Part shown: piece after piece, positions 46,175 through 58,688 of the stretch
How positions within the stretch are numbered: position 1 is the first letter of the stretch
How the letters are laid out: every line of letters starts with the position of its first letter
Assembly: GCA_004335835.1 (NCBI GenBank)
Contig: RWJK01001976.1
Location: 1 to 64,000, forward strand
Direction: 5' to 3'
Source: Scenedesmus sp. ARA3
Taxonomy: Eukaryota > Chlorophyta > Chlorophyceae > Sphaeropleales > Scenedesmaceae
Length of the DNA stretch: 64,000 nucleotides
The notes under the pieces: generated by a model
What the model was told of the DNA's origin: nothing
The model's database searches: none
What the model saw: the letters and a program-made list of their open reading frames with translations, nothing else
Translations under genes and position numbers: made by a program

Positions 46175-48202
46175 GCAGTGCTGTGCTTCGTGCCTTTGTA
46201 GTGCTGCTGTGGTTGTTAGCAGTGTGCTTTCTAGGGCTCCTGCTCAAGGCGCCTGCAGTGGTAGGCCGAGCAGTTGTTGGCGCCTCCCAGCTGTGGTGTG
46301 AATGTCGCCATCCTCTGCTGCTGCGCTGGCCTGTTTGTTGTAAGCACCACCGCGTGCTTGCTGCGTGCGTGAGATGACTGGGTGTGTGAGGGTCAGCTGC
46401 CGAAATGGGCAGTATGACACTTTGGGGTCGCTGCCATGGCGCTGATTACTTGCTGTCCACAGGTGCCTTAGGGGCCGTTACGTGCCGTTCCTGCCGCACT
46501 GCGTTCTGTGGCACTGCACAAGGCAAGTGTGTGAGCAGATGCATGGCTGCTGCTGATGCATGCCCACTGCTGCTGCCGCATCATCCCAGACGTGCAGCTG
46601 TGCAGCTAGGCTGATGTAGCTGCCTGTGTGGTGTGTATGCCGCATGTGCAATGCATGCACAGATGAGCAGCAATATCATGCAGCGATACCATGCAATGTC
46701 ACCGACAGAGCGCCAGCGCAGCCCTGTTGCCGTGTGCAAGCCTGCCTGCCCTGCAGCTTCAACCTGCAAATTTCAATCATCATTGTGGAATGTTCTGGTC
46801 GGTGACAGCTTGCACTTATGCGCCCTTTGCGCCGCTAGTGTGACTGTCCCTGCTCTTCTAGTGCTATCAAGCTTGCATGGAGCTTCAGTGTAGCATAGAA
46901 AGCAATTGTCAGGAGCGCAGGAGTTGATGGTGCATTACAGCATTTGGCAGTGCGTGTGGCACCCATTGAAGTGCACACGTATACCTGCTGCCGGCCATTG
47001 TGCCCTTGCAACAGTTTGCTTGATACCAGTGCTTCCAAATGCGTGGGGCATGTCACTTTGGTTAAGAGCCTGTCGAGCAGCAATGGGTGGGCGCATGCTG
47101 GGCTGCGGTGCTGGCTGGTGCATTGAAATGCTTCTGTGTAGGCACAGCTACGTCAGTTTGTGAGTGAAAGCATGCCAGTGAAATATGCATGCAGCTTCAA
47201 GAGTCTGTGTAAGGCTGGAAGCCAGCATGGTTTGATTGACAGGTGTCTGTGCGAGTTCCTTTTCTGTTAAACATTGATCTGGCTGCCTGTAAGCAAGCAG
47301 TGTGTCTGATCCAACATGTGTAGTTACATCGCTGCTGTGTAACAAACACCTCAGAATATTCAGAACATTGATGTGTTCATCATTGCCAGAATGTGTTGTT
47401 TGTTGGCCCAAGCATCAAAAATTAAACACACGGCGGCATATGCCTCCTCAACGACGCTGTGTGCTGTTGCAATGTCAATAGCACAAGACGCAACGCTGGC
47501 TGCTGCTCAGGCAGACACCAGGATATTGGAGCTCAAAGACACATCCCGCCTTGCTGCTTCCATCTTACCACCCAAAAAGACATGGCTTTCAGCCCATGAA
47601 CACCACATGTTTCTCAACAACAGCGCCGCCAACAGCATACTGCAAGACGCATCTCCCAAACACAGCATGAGTACAGGCACACACTTTACCAACAGCGGCA
47701 GAGGCGGAAGCAGATTCTTACACCCCTCCTACAAACAACGACAAACAACATGCCACATGAATCCTGGTTGCGTGGCAACACCCTGTGCAGCAACACGCAT
47801 CACCTCACATCTTCTTGTGCGTGCATGCTGCGGCCAACACAAAAGGCATGGCCGCAAAATCTTGCAGGTCTCCTGCAGCACCAGTTGAGCATCAAACACC
47901 AAAACCCCGGCTTCAACAGCACTCAAACCCAAGAACAGACCAATACTCAAACCAGAGGCAGCCAGGCAACATTTGTCAAGGTGTTCCGAGACTCTTCAAA
48001 CTAGCCCTGCATACGCGGCACCCACAAGCAGCGCTCACGCTCACTCTGCCTGTCTTAGCAGTCAGCTACAGCAACTGCACACACAGCAGCAGCTGCAGCT
48101 CCCAACAGCTTCCAACAGTTCCAATGCTAAGCACCCTGCTGGCCCTACTAGCCAAATTGTCAGGCGAGCCGCTCCCTCAGTTGAATGAGCGAACACAGCT
48201 GC
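46175..48202. other. Convergent 3' interval, RLP24 / transporter
   Basis: Two kilobases between converging genes. TGTAA at 46339-46343 fits the RLP24 poly(A) signal. An open stretch at 47373-47888 lies where the transporter 3' UTR would be, antisense to it, and has no recognisable domains. No other signal was seen. Confidence 0.45.
46339..46343 (+). terminator. Candidate poly(A) signal TGTAA for RLP24
   Basis: TGTAA lies 165 bp after the RLP24 stop codon, a plausible distance. Confidence 0.35.
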
Positions 48203-48669
48203 TCACTCAAACTGCTGCTCTGCTGAGGCCATGGTGACAAAGGCGGCTGCTCCTACCAAGTAAAACGCCGCCACCAGCTCAAACACGAGTGACCAGGAGT
48301 GGCTGGCGTCAAGGATGAGCCCCGTTGCATACACGCTGAAGGTACCCATGAGGCTGGACAGCGCGTTGGTGATGCCTGCAGGGAGTGAGGAGGGCGGGAG
48401 GGGAAGGAGGCAGGCGTTGGGGAAGGGGCGGGATCATGTGAGGGGTGTGGGGTAGCAGCAGTGACAGATACTCCCCTGCTGGATATGATGCCCAACAGAG
48501 TGCATGCCAATTGCTTGGTGGCGCAGCTGCTGTCCAAGCAAGAAGAAGAGCAGGAAGAGCATGATGAAAAGCACAAAACACAGTTTTGCAATGCTTGCCG
48601 CTCACCAAACAGCACTGCCGCGTATCTGCTGCTGATGTCCTGGTGGTTGGCAGCAAAGCCTGCAGGCAG

Positions 48670-48702
<33 letters not shown>

Positions 48703-50460
48703 ACAGCATGACCGCAATGAGCACGACCAACGCAGTGTGACGAACAAGCTGCTGATCATGCTTGCCAGTAGACCAGCACTGAACAGCTACCATGGCACTG
48801 TTGTGACAGTGCCATGCCATGCCACTGCCCTGCCACTGCCATGAAACTGCCGTGCATAAACAACAGGCAACAGCACCACACATGCACTCTCTCTTTCTCA
48901 CTCGATCTCATTGTCAGAGCCCCACCTGCAGACTGGAAGCCGCCCAGCGCCAGTGTAGCAGTCAGCGCCCCCACAGCCTCCCCCATCTCAAGCTCCCCCG
49001 GGTTGTTATGCGCTGTGGCAAGATACAGCAGCGCACAAGCCGGCCCCACACTGCCAATGGTCTGCAGCAGCTTGCGCGTGTTTGTCATGCTGAGTCGGCC
49101 GCTGTTGGCGAGGCCATCGGCGATCCAGCCGCTGCTGTTGCTAACGAGGATGGTCACAAACCAGGGCAGCACGCTCAGCAGCGCCGACTGCTGCACATCC
49201 ACGCCAAACTCCTGCGGTGATGCCATGTGTGATGCACGCAGGAGGTATGTTGATCGTTTGACAATAACCATGAGTCGAGTGTGGTGCAGTGCATGAAACC
49301 AGATGCTGGTGTGCGGCGTGCCTGTGCATGTGCAGCACCGCATGTGTTCATGTGTGTGCAAGTGTCACAGGAGGTTGTGTGCAGCCCGCAACTATACACA
49401 GCTGTCGCTCCCACCGCAGGTGCTGCCCATGCGTGCTACACAGCAGAGTCTGCAGCGCAGGCCCCAGGGCTCACCTGACTGTAGTACGTCGGCAGCCATG
49501 ATAGGCACACATAATGCCCCACCCCTGCAAGCAGACAGCACAAGTGCACGCACACATGCGTGTCAACTCAAACACACATGCCTATCAAGGTGTACAGGCA
49601 GCTGTCGGCATGCGAATTCATTGCTGCTCATGTGCTGTAGACACACACGCAACATGACCGAGCGGCGCTGCTGCACGGAAGGCTGCAAGGCGTTCGACGC
49701 TGCTGCACGTACGACGCTGCTGCATGTACGGCGTTGTTGTACGACGGTGCTGCAAAGAGAGCTGCAAAGCATGGGCCGCACAAGCTCGGCACGGGTTCAA
49801 CGGCAACAAGCGTGTCCGCAAGCTGCTGGCCGCCATGCTGGCCTCCTCTGTCACTTTTGTATTGAGTGATGTAACAGATACACAAACCCTGCAGCAAGCT
49901 GCGCACCGAACGAGGAGTGCGTCAGCAGCAGCGCGATGAAGGCCTTGTTGGTGAAGAAGCTCTTCCAGGGGATGTCCCTGATGCGCGGCAGCGCACTCAG
50001 GCTCTTCAACTGCTGCTGCTGCTGCTTCATGCTGCCTGGCGCCAGAGAGGCCACTGACGATAACTGCTGCTGTTGCTGCTGCTGAGATAACTGCTGCTGC
50101 TGGTTTGGCTGCTCTAGTCCTGCTGCTGGCTGTGCTATGCTAATGGCTGCTGCTGCTGCTGCTGCTGCTGCTGTTTGGGTTGGCGCTGGAGGCATCTCGC
50201 TGACCAGGCGCTGCCATGCCACAATCCACAGCAGCCCCAGTGAGCCGTACACCTCAAACACAGCAGGCCACCCCCAGTTCTGCACAGCAGAAGCAGCAGC
50301 AGCAGCAGCAGCAGAAACGTCAGAGGTCAAAGACAGCATGCAGTGCGTGTTGAAACACGCAGTCAGCATCACACAGGCCTGCATGCGGCGCAGCAGCCTA
50401 CACAGTATAAATAATCTCTGCCGGCCACCGTTTCTGCGGGCTGGTGCTGACCCATGCATC

Positions 50461-50492
<32 letters not shown>

Positions 50493-52073
50493 GTCATCGC
50501 ACCTGGATGATCAGCGGCGCAGTCACCAGCGCCACAATCGTGCCCAGCTGCCCGCCCGAGTATATCAGCGCCAGCGCGCGCGAGCGCACATCACCCGGGC
50601 ACCAGAACTTCACGATGTTTTGCACACACGGGAAAGTCACGCCCTCGCCGGCACCCATCAGAGCTCGGTTGCCCAGCAGCAGAGGGAGGCTGCCTGCTGC
50701 TGCGATGGGTGTGGTGATGGTGAAGATGCTCCACAGCACCACGCCGGCTCCCAGAACCTGTTTAGCACTCCATGTGGAGGCAAGGTAGCCCCCCACCAGG
50801 TTGGTGAGGGTGTAGCCGATATAGAAGGCACTGTAGGTGGTAGCAGATATGAGCAATGAGCAGAAGTGAGAGATCAGATAGCAAAAAGGTGTTGAATCAG
50901 CAGAGTTGGCTGATGGAATGCCAAGGCCGTGGTCCGTCCCGAGCTTCGAAGGCTGCGCAGGTGCGTAGACAGACAGCATGTGTGAATCTTGGTAGGGTTT
51001 GCTGGCACTGCTGCTGTTTGGCTGCAGCGGTTGTTTGCCAGCTGCTGCTGTTGTTGCACTGCTAGCGTCCCTGCTGCTGCTCCAGCTGCTGCTGCTAGTG
51101 CGGCACAGCTGCTGTGCCGCTGCTGCCGTTGCTGGAACCAGTGCTGCTGCTGGCCCGCACCTGTTGATGGCCCCTTTGGTAGTGTCTGACCAGCCATACT
51201 GCTCCGACATAGGCAGGATGGCCACACTGATAGCAGCCCTGCACGGAGCAACACGTGCACGCGGCAACATAAATAATGAGAGAGGATAATTACATGTGGG
51301 CACGCGGCAACATAAACAATGTCAGGAAAGCTCAGGACAGCAAAGCATGCAGGACAGCAATGCAATCAGCATCGAGCAGCAGGCACAAGGTAGCAAAAGG
51401 CCTGTCGATCCCGTACAACAGTTTCATATATGTAGCCTACTGCTGCTTACAGCGCATGCATGGCGTTGCAGATGCATGGAGGCATGCAGCTGCATGCATC
51501 CAATGTTGCTGCTGCCAGCCACACACCCACGCAACCTACAACGATGCGATACACAGCCATGCTCGCTGCTTACCTGTCGACTGAGCAGATAAGGGCCGCC
51601 ACTGCACTCAAGCCCACAGCTGCATACCACTCGGGGTACGAATCTGTGGCCTGCGCTGCAGGGCTGCTACTGCTACTGCTACTGCTGCCAGTGCTGCTAC
51701 TGCTGCTCTGGCCCGGCCGTAACGCTGCAGGTATGCTTGCAGGCACAGCCGGCTGCAACGGCTGAGGCCCGTTTGCTCCATTAGTGCCTGTGCTGTTTGC
51801 GCCGTTGGCAGCTACACCGTTGCTGCCGTTGCTGGTCCTGCTGTCGTTTGCAGCATGCCTGGCAGGGACTGCGACTGGTGCGTTGGCGCTTGATTCTTCT
51901 CCAGCAGGCACATCAAGCTTGCTGGCTAGCGTATAGACGGCCCTGCTGAAGCTCCGAGTGTTGTGTCGCAGGCATGGTCTGGGCATGCGAGCTGCACTGC
52001 TGCTGAGGCTCATCAGGCCTGGTGCAGCAGATGGCTGCCTGAGCAACCCGCCACAACCGGCAGCATGCGCCAT
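48203..52073 (-). CDS. Plastid anion/phosphate transporter, ANTR/PHT4 type (SLC17 family)
   Basis: These major-facilitator carriers move phosphate or other anions across plastid membranes. Eight exons, 52073-51574, 51238-51161, 50830-50503, 50279-49907, 49524-49475, 49211-48926, 48659-48606 and 48375-48203, join in phase to 613 residues. The first about 140 residues are Ser/Ala/Asn/Gly-rich without a fold, as in a plastid transit peptide plus linker. The carrier core follows: VGLSAVAALICSVDRAAISVAILPM, QYGWSDTTKGAIN, YIGYTLTNLVGGYLA, LGNRALMGAGEGVTFPCVQ, IYSGGQLGTIVALVTAPLII, GHYVCLSWLPTYYSQ, PWFVTILVSNSSGWIADGL and ALSSLMGTFSVYATGLIL. These are strong SLC17/PHT4 signatures. A Gln/Ser-rich insert lies in the central cytoplasmic loop (exon 4). 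Intron 3 has a CAG tract after its donor and a CTG tract before its acceptor. Confidence 0.9.
48791..48816. repeat. Perfect 11-bp stem, 4-nt loop
   Basis: CATGGCACTGT and ACAGTGCCATG flank TGTG inside intron 6 of the transporter gene. Further CCATGCCA/CCACTGCC repeats follow immediately. Confidence 0.7.
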
Positions 52074-52612
52074 GCCGGAAGAGGAGCAGGTGGAGACTCT
52101 CCACTAGTTTTACTGAAGGTCTAAATATAATGTATTCGACGTTCGCCTTCCCATGCAGACTGTGCAATGATCACACCCGATTCACAGAGTGTCCTTGGAA
52201 GCGTTTCACTGGTGAACGTAATGTCTAAGACGCTTCACTTGACGAACTTAGTGTAACAAAGGCTTGAATGATCAGTCAAGGCGCATATGCGGGGAAGACG
52301 GAATCAGTCAGTACGCCCACCACGATATTTCGGTGTAGCAAAGATCCTTGAAGTATTCTTAGTGTCTGGAACGCACAATGTGCTACAGTGCAGGCCAGCT
52401 CACGCATTGTTACGCGCTGTTAAGGGCTTAGCGCAGGACCACACAAGCTGTGAAAGTTTCCACTAGTTGCCAGCACAGGGTAATCTGATAAAACACCAAG
52501 AATTACACGCAATCACCTGCAGCTACGGATCGTTGACCGAACAGCCTGTCAGCACTGCCTGTCCTCGATCCTGCCACATATAGGTGTCGTTTCCCAGACA
52601 CGTTGGCCCGAC
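52074..52612. promoter_or_regulatory. Divergent promoter between two plastid-protein genes
   Basis: The region separates the transporter and CYP38 start codons. It is less repetitive and more AT-rich than its surroundings. An imperfect direct repeat, GCGTTTCACTGGTGAACGTA (52201) and CGCTTCACTTGACGAACTTA (52231), could be a control element. A CCACATATAGG sequence lies about 35 bp before the CYP38 ATG. Confidence 0.4.
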
Positions 52613-52945
52613 ATGGCGCTGCAGTCGCGTGTGACCTCCTGTTTTACTCCAGCACGTAGCCAGACAAAGTGCGCCTTCAAGCCCGCAACGGGCAGGAGGG
52701 CAGCAGTGCTGTGCCAGGCAAAGGCTGGTGGTGACCAGCAGGTACAGGTGGCATCCCAATCACAGCTGCTGCGTCTGTGCCTGGAGGCATTTAGCAGCAA
52801 TGCTTACATACACATTGCGATGTTGTGTATGTAGGAGCCCAACTTCCTGCAAAAATGTGCCATCACGCTGCTGGCTGCGGCCACCACTGCGCTGCCGCTG
52901 ACCATTGCACCAGTGCTGGTGAGGAGCAGTGCATCACCCCGCAGC

Positions 52946-52983
<38 letters not shown>

Positions 52984-54384
52984 TACACCAGCATTAACAG
53001 CAGCAACAGCAGCATGACTGTCGATGGAGCACTTTTGCAATACCCCAGTAGCAACTGCAGCACAGCAGCGGGGGATGTGTGTCACACTGCTGTCGTGACG
53101 AGCGTCCGAGCAACAGCCTGCACACCTGCAACGTATGCTGGTCCACCAATTGCACCTGCGCTTCTGCATCTGATGGCGCTGACACCGTTGCACTTCTCTT
53201 GCCATTCTGCCTTCTCTCTTGCCATTCTGCCAATACTCGCTGGTTCCTGCTGCAGCCCACACCTCCCGCACACGCGCTGCTGACAGCTGGCGACCCCATC
53301 AAGAATGCATCAGCCATCCTGCGCTATGCGCTGCCAATCAACAACAAGCCAATTCGGCAGGTCCAGGTACGCACTCTGAGCAACAGGCGCGGCACTGCAG
53401 TGCACAGTACACCTGCGCCTGCACGTTCATACAGCGCTGCCGTGGCTGTGCTGTTGCTGCGTGTAGCTGTGGCAGCAGCAAAACAGGCCAGCAGCTGTCA
53501 CGTTGACGGTCGACAACTTCGTGCAGCTGTTGTACCCTGGTTAGTGGCTGCGGTTTAACAGCAAGTGCATAACAAAGGCTGGACGATGCCTGCCAATAAA
53601 TGTTGCCTTCATTCGCACCAAGCAATGCCGTGCATGTTGTGGTCTGGTCGATTCTGTCTTGCAGTTGCTGTGCGTGGTCCACTGTTCAGCTGGTTGCCTC
53701 TGTCGGCTTACCTTTCCCAGTGCTCTTGCTGCTGTAGCTAGTGACCATGCTGCTGCTGCTGCTGCTGTTGCCGCTTGTTGTTGTTCCTGCTGCTGCTGCC
53801 CACAGCGTAACCTGGAGCTGATTGCTGAGGCGCTGCGCATCCCTGGCAGCAAGTCGCTGGGGCCGGTGTCCAAGGTGAAGCACTGCCTGCAGCTGCACAC
53901 TGCACGCCGCACTACATCTCTGGAACAAAGCAGCTGCAGCTGCACACTGCAGCCTGCACTGCTTGGAATGGGACAACACAGCTGCAGCTGCATTGCACTA
54001 GCAGCAGGCAGCGGGCTTGCTTGCCGCATGTGTTGGCAGGGCACAATCTTGCAGCACAGTATGCTTGCACCGGCGTGCCTCCAGCTCTGACCTCAGCAGC
54101 TTGCTGCAGGACTGTGTCAACCAGCACAGCTCAGCTTCATACCATCCAACAAGTGCAGCAACATTCGCAGGTTGCACCATGCTGCCGTGCACTTTGTGGC
54201 AAGACACTGATTGTTGCGTTGTAACATGAGTTGCGATGCTGTGGTGTGCCTCGCACGTTGACCCTTTTTGGTGCACGTGATGTTTTCTGCAGGCTGTGCG
54301 CACTGCAACGGGCATTGTGACCAACCAGAGGAATGCAATCCTGGCAGACATTGCACCAGCAAAGAAGGTGCGGCAAGGGCAGAT

Positions 54385-54436
<52 letters not shown>

Positions 54437-57339
54437 GTTGTTACACGTTTCGCTGCTGAACTTTGCGATCATGTGCAGTATTAGTAACAGTTGTGGCAGC
54501 ACTCAGCAGCGCTACAACATTCGAGTTTGTGCTCTTGATCCATCCACCAAACTTTTGCTTACCGTGCCACCGGCTTGCCGTTACCCCATTCACCCCATTG
54601 CCATCCCCACACGACGCACGTAACCGCAATCGTACTTGTTCCATGCAGGACGAGGGTGCTGCGCTGCTGGACAAGCTGTCAGCGCAGCTGGGAGAGTTCC
54701 AGGCCATCATTGATGCCAAGGACAAGCAGGCGGTGCCCATCAAGCAGCGTGAGTGCCTGGAGACGGTCGGCGCGATTGAAGAGGCCATGGTGAAGGGCTT
54801 CCCCTTCGAGGTGCCCAAGGAGTACGCCAACAGGCCGCTGCTCAAGGTGCGTGCTTGTTGACTTGCTGAGACTCCCTGCAGCTGCCTTGCTGTGGGCTGC
54901 ACGGCGTCCTCTATCTTTTCAGGCCTGCTGTGAGCGCTTGAATGCATCACTCTCGCTGTACAGTGGACTAAGCATGGCGGTCAAGGTTGGGAGAGAGGAG
55001 AGGGTGGCAGCTAGAGTGGTTTCGGCTGTGATATATATGTTGTGCTGCTGGCAGTGCATGTGAGTTTGTGTTGTGAGCGGATTGCAGGCGGCTGCTCAGC
55101 AGCAGCAACCCCTTGGTCGTGGGCTGCACAGCCACGCCTCCAATTGCGCCACAGCAGCAGCACCTAATCGGCATGTCGCAGCATTCCGCGGCGCCAGCCA
55201 CCTACATAACATGCTGCAGCAACACATTGAGCAACGCAAGGCATGTTTTGACACACTCTTGTGTGTTGCTGCTCTGGCACGTCATTCCCTGCACACAACG
55301 CGTCGCTGCAGGGCCGCGCCACTCTGGAGATGCTGCTGTCCCTCTCAGAGACCCCCGAGGGCCCCCATGATGCCACATCCTGGCTTACTCATGCTGCATC
55401 CATTATTGTCCTGCACACTGCTGCTCACTGCTGCTGCAGGGCCGCGCCACTCTGGAGATGCTGGTGTCACTCTCACAAATGACTGTACTCAACGCACACG
55501 CCTGCTGCTGTTAATTCTCTTGTGATACGCACCCCTGCAGGGCCGCGCTACGCTGGAGATGCTGGTGTCACTCTCAGAGACCCCTGAGGGCCCCCGTGAC
55601 GCCATACTCACCCTGGTGCTTGACGGCTACAACGCGCCAGTATCTGCTGGCCAGTTTGTGGACCTGGTGTCTCGCAAGTTCTACGACAACATGGAGATCC
55701 AGCGCGCTGACGGCTTTGTGGTGCAGACCGGGCAGCCCAGCAACAAGGAGGAGGGCTTCGTGGACCCTGCCACAGGGGAGGTCAGGCGGTGAGTGAGAAC
55801 TTTTTGTGAGCAGGAACTTCCTACTAGGAATTGTATTGTGTGAAAGTTACTTGCAGCCCAGCAACAAGGAGGAGGGCTTTGTGGACCCTGCCACAGGGGA
55901 GGTCAGGCGGTGAGTGGGAACTTTGCGTGAGTAGGAACTTCCTGTGAGAAATTGTGTTGTGTGAAGGTTACTTGCAGCCCAGTCACAAGGAGGGCTTCGA
56001 GGACCGTGCCACTGGGGAGGTCAGGCGGTGAGTAACTGTTTTGTGTGACTTGAAGTGCCTACTAACGTGAGTTGGAACGGCCTAGGAACAATAAGGCGGG
56101 AGCTGCCGTTCAACACTGGATAATCACCTGTAGCTTGCCGCTATATGCAATTGATGGTGGACAGAGTTGCTGAATCGCTACATACTGCTACATCGCTGCA
56201 TACCTCTAATCGCTGTTTGTCCCTGTCCTTTGTGTTTCAAGAAACCGCCGCAGTGTGCCCATGGAGATCAAGGTGGTGGGCGATAAAAAGCCAGTGTTTG
56301 TCATGAACCTGGAGGGCCTGGGCCGCTTCAAAACACACCCTCTTGCACCCTCTTTTCTTATGTTCTGACTGCCATTTGACACCACCCACATGCAGCGTGC
56401 CCATGCAGATCAAGGTGTTGGTATGAATTAACAGCGTACGCATGCTGTTGACATCCATCTGACTCCCTTTTGTCTTCTTTTGCCTGTTAACCCTTTGCTT
56501 ATCTGCAGCGTGCCCATGGAGATCAAGGTGGTGGGTGACAAGGAGCCCTTGTATGAGATCAACCTGGAGGACCTGGGCCGCTTCAACGAGCAGCCCGTGC
56601 TGCCCTTCAACGCGTACGGCACGCTGGCCTGGGCCCGCGCAGAGTTCGACAACAACTCCGCCAGCAGCCAGGTGCGGCGGCTAAAGGCGGTTCCTAATGC
56701 ACGCCTGCAGTGTGGCCCTACCACAGTGCTTTCGTCAGTGTTGATGCAGCATGCCCGCATGTTGCTTGTGCTGCGCACCACATGCAGGCTAAGTTCAACA
56801 GTAGACATAACAATAAGCGAGCTCCACACTGCACCTAAATCTGCCTTGCTGCTTGCTGCGCAGATCTTCTTTCTGCTGAAGGAGAGCGAGCTCACGCCCA
56901 GCGGCGCCAACCTGCTGGACGGGCGCTACGCAGTGTTTGGCTACGCAGTCAATGGTCAGGACAACCTGGGGCTCATGAAGGTGCGGCAGCAGCAGCAGCA
57001 GTGCATGTGTTATGAAAAGTGTCGGAAACTGTGGAGAGTGTGCTGGTATGCGGCGCTTGTGCTAGCTTAGGGACGTGATGGTTCAGCACATTGTTGCATC
57101 ACGACCCGCATGTACTGCAAGCATTGGAATAGCGGAGGTAACAAGGAGTCGCATTGCGCTGTCTAAGACTGGCATGTCCGTGCTACCGTGTCTGCTACTC
57201 TGTTGCACCTCCTCTGCTTCACTGCTGATGCCACCTTGCTGCTGCTGCTGCTGCTGCTGCTGATGCCCTGGCGCAGGTGGGTGACAAGATCAAGTACATC
57301 AAGGTGCTGGACGGCATGCAGAACATGGTCAACCTGTGA
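52613..57339 (+). CDS. CYP38: Thylakoid-lumen cyclophilin-like protein CYP38/TLP40
   Basis: CYP38 is a lumenal cyclophilin-like protein needed for photosystem II assembly. Ten exons, 52613-52741, 52835-52918, 53256-53366, 53806-53874, 54293-54367, 54649-54846, 55541-55788, 56509-56671, 56864-56980 and 57277-57339, join in phase to 418 residues. The start MALQSRVTSCFTPARSQTK is a plastid transit peptide. Exon 2 gives a hydrophobic lumen signal (CAITLLAAATTALPLTIAPVL) ending PPAHA. The helical regulatory domain (ASAILRYALPINNKPIRQVQ, GFPFEVPKEYANRPLLKGRA) precedes the cyclophilin-like barrel ([83 protein letters not shown]). The order and the motifs match plant CYP38 closely. The region 55309-56560 holds several extra partial copies of exon edges; I chose the copies that keep phase and family sequence. 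Confidence 0.93.
54386..54434. repeat. CAG trinucleotide tract after a CYP38 donor
   Basis: About 16 nearly uninterrupted sense CAG units lie 18 bp after the donor at 54368, inside intron 5. Confidence 0.9.
55309..55540 (+). repeat. Two decoy copies of the 5' edge of CYP38 exon 7
   Basis: GCTGCAG|GGCCGCGCCACTCTGGAGATG appears at about 55311 and again at about 55439 before the true start at 55541 (ACG in place of ACT). The first copy extends through ETPEGP-coding sequence; the second stops after about 35 bp. Confidence 0.85.
55857..56027 (+). repeat. Two decoy copies of the 3' edge of CYP38 exon 7
   Basis: Segments 55857-55909 (53 bp) and 55978-56027 (50 bp) repeat the last part of exon 7 (CCCAGCAACAAGGAGGAGGG ... 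GTCAGGCG). Each is bounded by TTGCAG and GGTGAGT, so each looks like a mini-exon. Neither length is a multiple of three. Confidence 0.85.
56238..56430 (+). repeat. Two decoy copies of the 5' edge of CYP38 exon 8
   Basis: GTGCCCATGGAGATCAAGGT-type sequence occurs near 56254 and 56398 before the true exon at 56509. The first copy continues through about 80 bp with changes that give a less conserved protein; the second is about 25 bp. Confidence 0.85.
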
Positions 57340-58173
57340 GCAGCAGCTGCACGGCTGGCTGATTGAGAGGCATGACAGGGTGCTGCATACGCACAGCAAG
57401 GACTCTGCAGCGTTGCAACGTAGTAGTCAGTTCAGGAAGGAAGCTGGAAAGCGGGCGGCGCACCGCAGGCGAGCACTGGGAGCGTTCTTGCATTTTGCCG
57501 TATGCTGCATTTGTTCGGCAGCAGCACAAGGGGTCGACTGTAGACGTCTGTTGCAGTTGTTGTGCGTGAAATGATCCAGCAACCTGGGCTGGCTTCTAGA
57601 TCACAGCTGTCAGTGGTGCATTGTTTCGGTTTGGGAGCTGCCCGTGCAGCTTGCTTGCCATCTAGCTGTGAGGGGTACGCTGATTTGATCAGCTGTTTGT
57701 CGCTGCAGTGACAGCTTGGAGTAACATAAAGCTGCCAGCTTCACGCGGGGATTATGCATGAAGTCTTGATTGCATTGCAAGTGCAGGCTGCGGCGTTGTC
57801 ACGACTTTGAATCTCTGTGGAAATGTGGGCGTTGCAGCAGAATCTTTTTCCAGTCCGCTTGCAATGCGTGCTGGGTGAAGTTGACCCTGAAGTGGTTTTG
57901 AGTGATCCACTTCATAAGCTATGTAAGGAGCACGTTATACATATGTTTCTGCTGGCCTGTCCCCAACGCGGCTGGGACCACAATCCAATGTTCCCGGCGC
58001 TGGTAGGATGTGCACGTGCAAGGATGCCGAGATACACTCTGCAGTGCTTCCCAGACAGCAAGCTATGAGATAAGGTGCTCGAGCGACAGGATCCCCAAAT
58101 CCACCCAGGACCAGTGCCTGTTGGAAGTGCTTAATTCAACGGAAGTTAGAAATAAAGCTGAACATGTTACCTT
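57340..58173. other. Convergent 3' interval, CYP38 / apyrase
   Basis: 830 bp between converging genes. No coding region and no obvious TGTAA near the CYP38 stop. Nothing else was seen. Confidence 0.4.
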
Positions 58174-58652
58174 TCATATGCCAGCGTACTTGCCACTCGT
58201 CCTGCCAGGCAATGGGCTGCTCATAGGCCTGCTCCTGCCATGATGCGCAGCGTGTGCAGCAACCGGCAGCACAAACTGAGCCTTGCCAGGGCCCTGCAGC
58301 CCCCGCAGCACCACCGGCAGCACTGACAGCCCCACAGCACCCACCCTTGCAGGTAGGCAACACACCACAACTGACAGCCAGACCGCAACGCACACAAACA
58401 CACCAAACACGTGGCCCATGTGAATGCCCTGCCTGCCGCCCCAGAGCGCCTGCGCCCAGCTGCGCCGTTCGGAGTACTGCCACATGCCGGCATGTAGTGA
58501 CTCATCATTACCTACACCGGGGTCTGACCCCGATCCAGCTGCTGTCGCTGCTGCTGCTGCTGTTGCAGGCCCAGCCTGCTGGGCAGAAGCCAGGTCACCT
58601 GCCACAGGCACCCCGCTGGTGGCTGTGGCACTGCTGCCCGGCCTGTGCTGAT

Positions 58653-58688
<36 letters not shown>

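Noticed and set aside
47373..47888. 171-codon open frame downstream of RLP24
   Set aside because: No domain features, antisense to the likely transporter 3' UTR, biased His/Thr/Ser composition typical of chance frames.
48667..48710. CAG tract as a possible CRISPR-like or regulatory array
   Set aside because: Simple trinucleotide repeat in an intron; no spacers.
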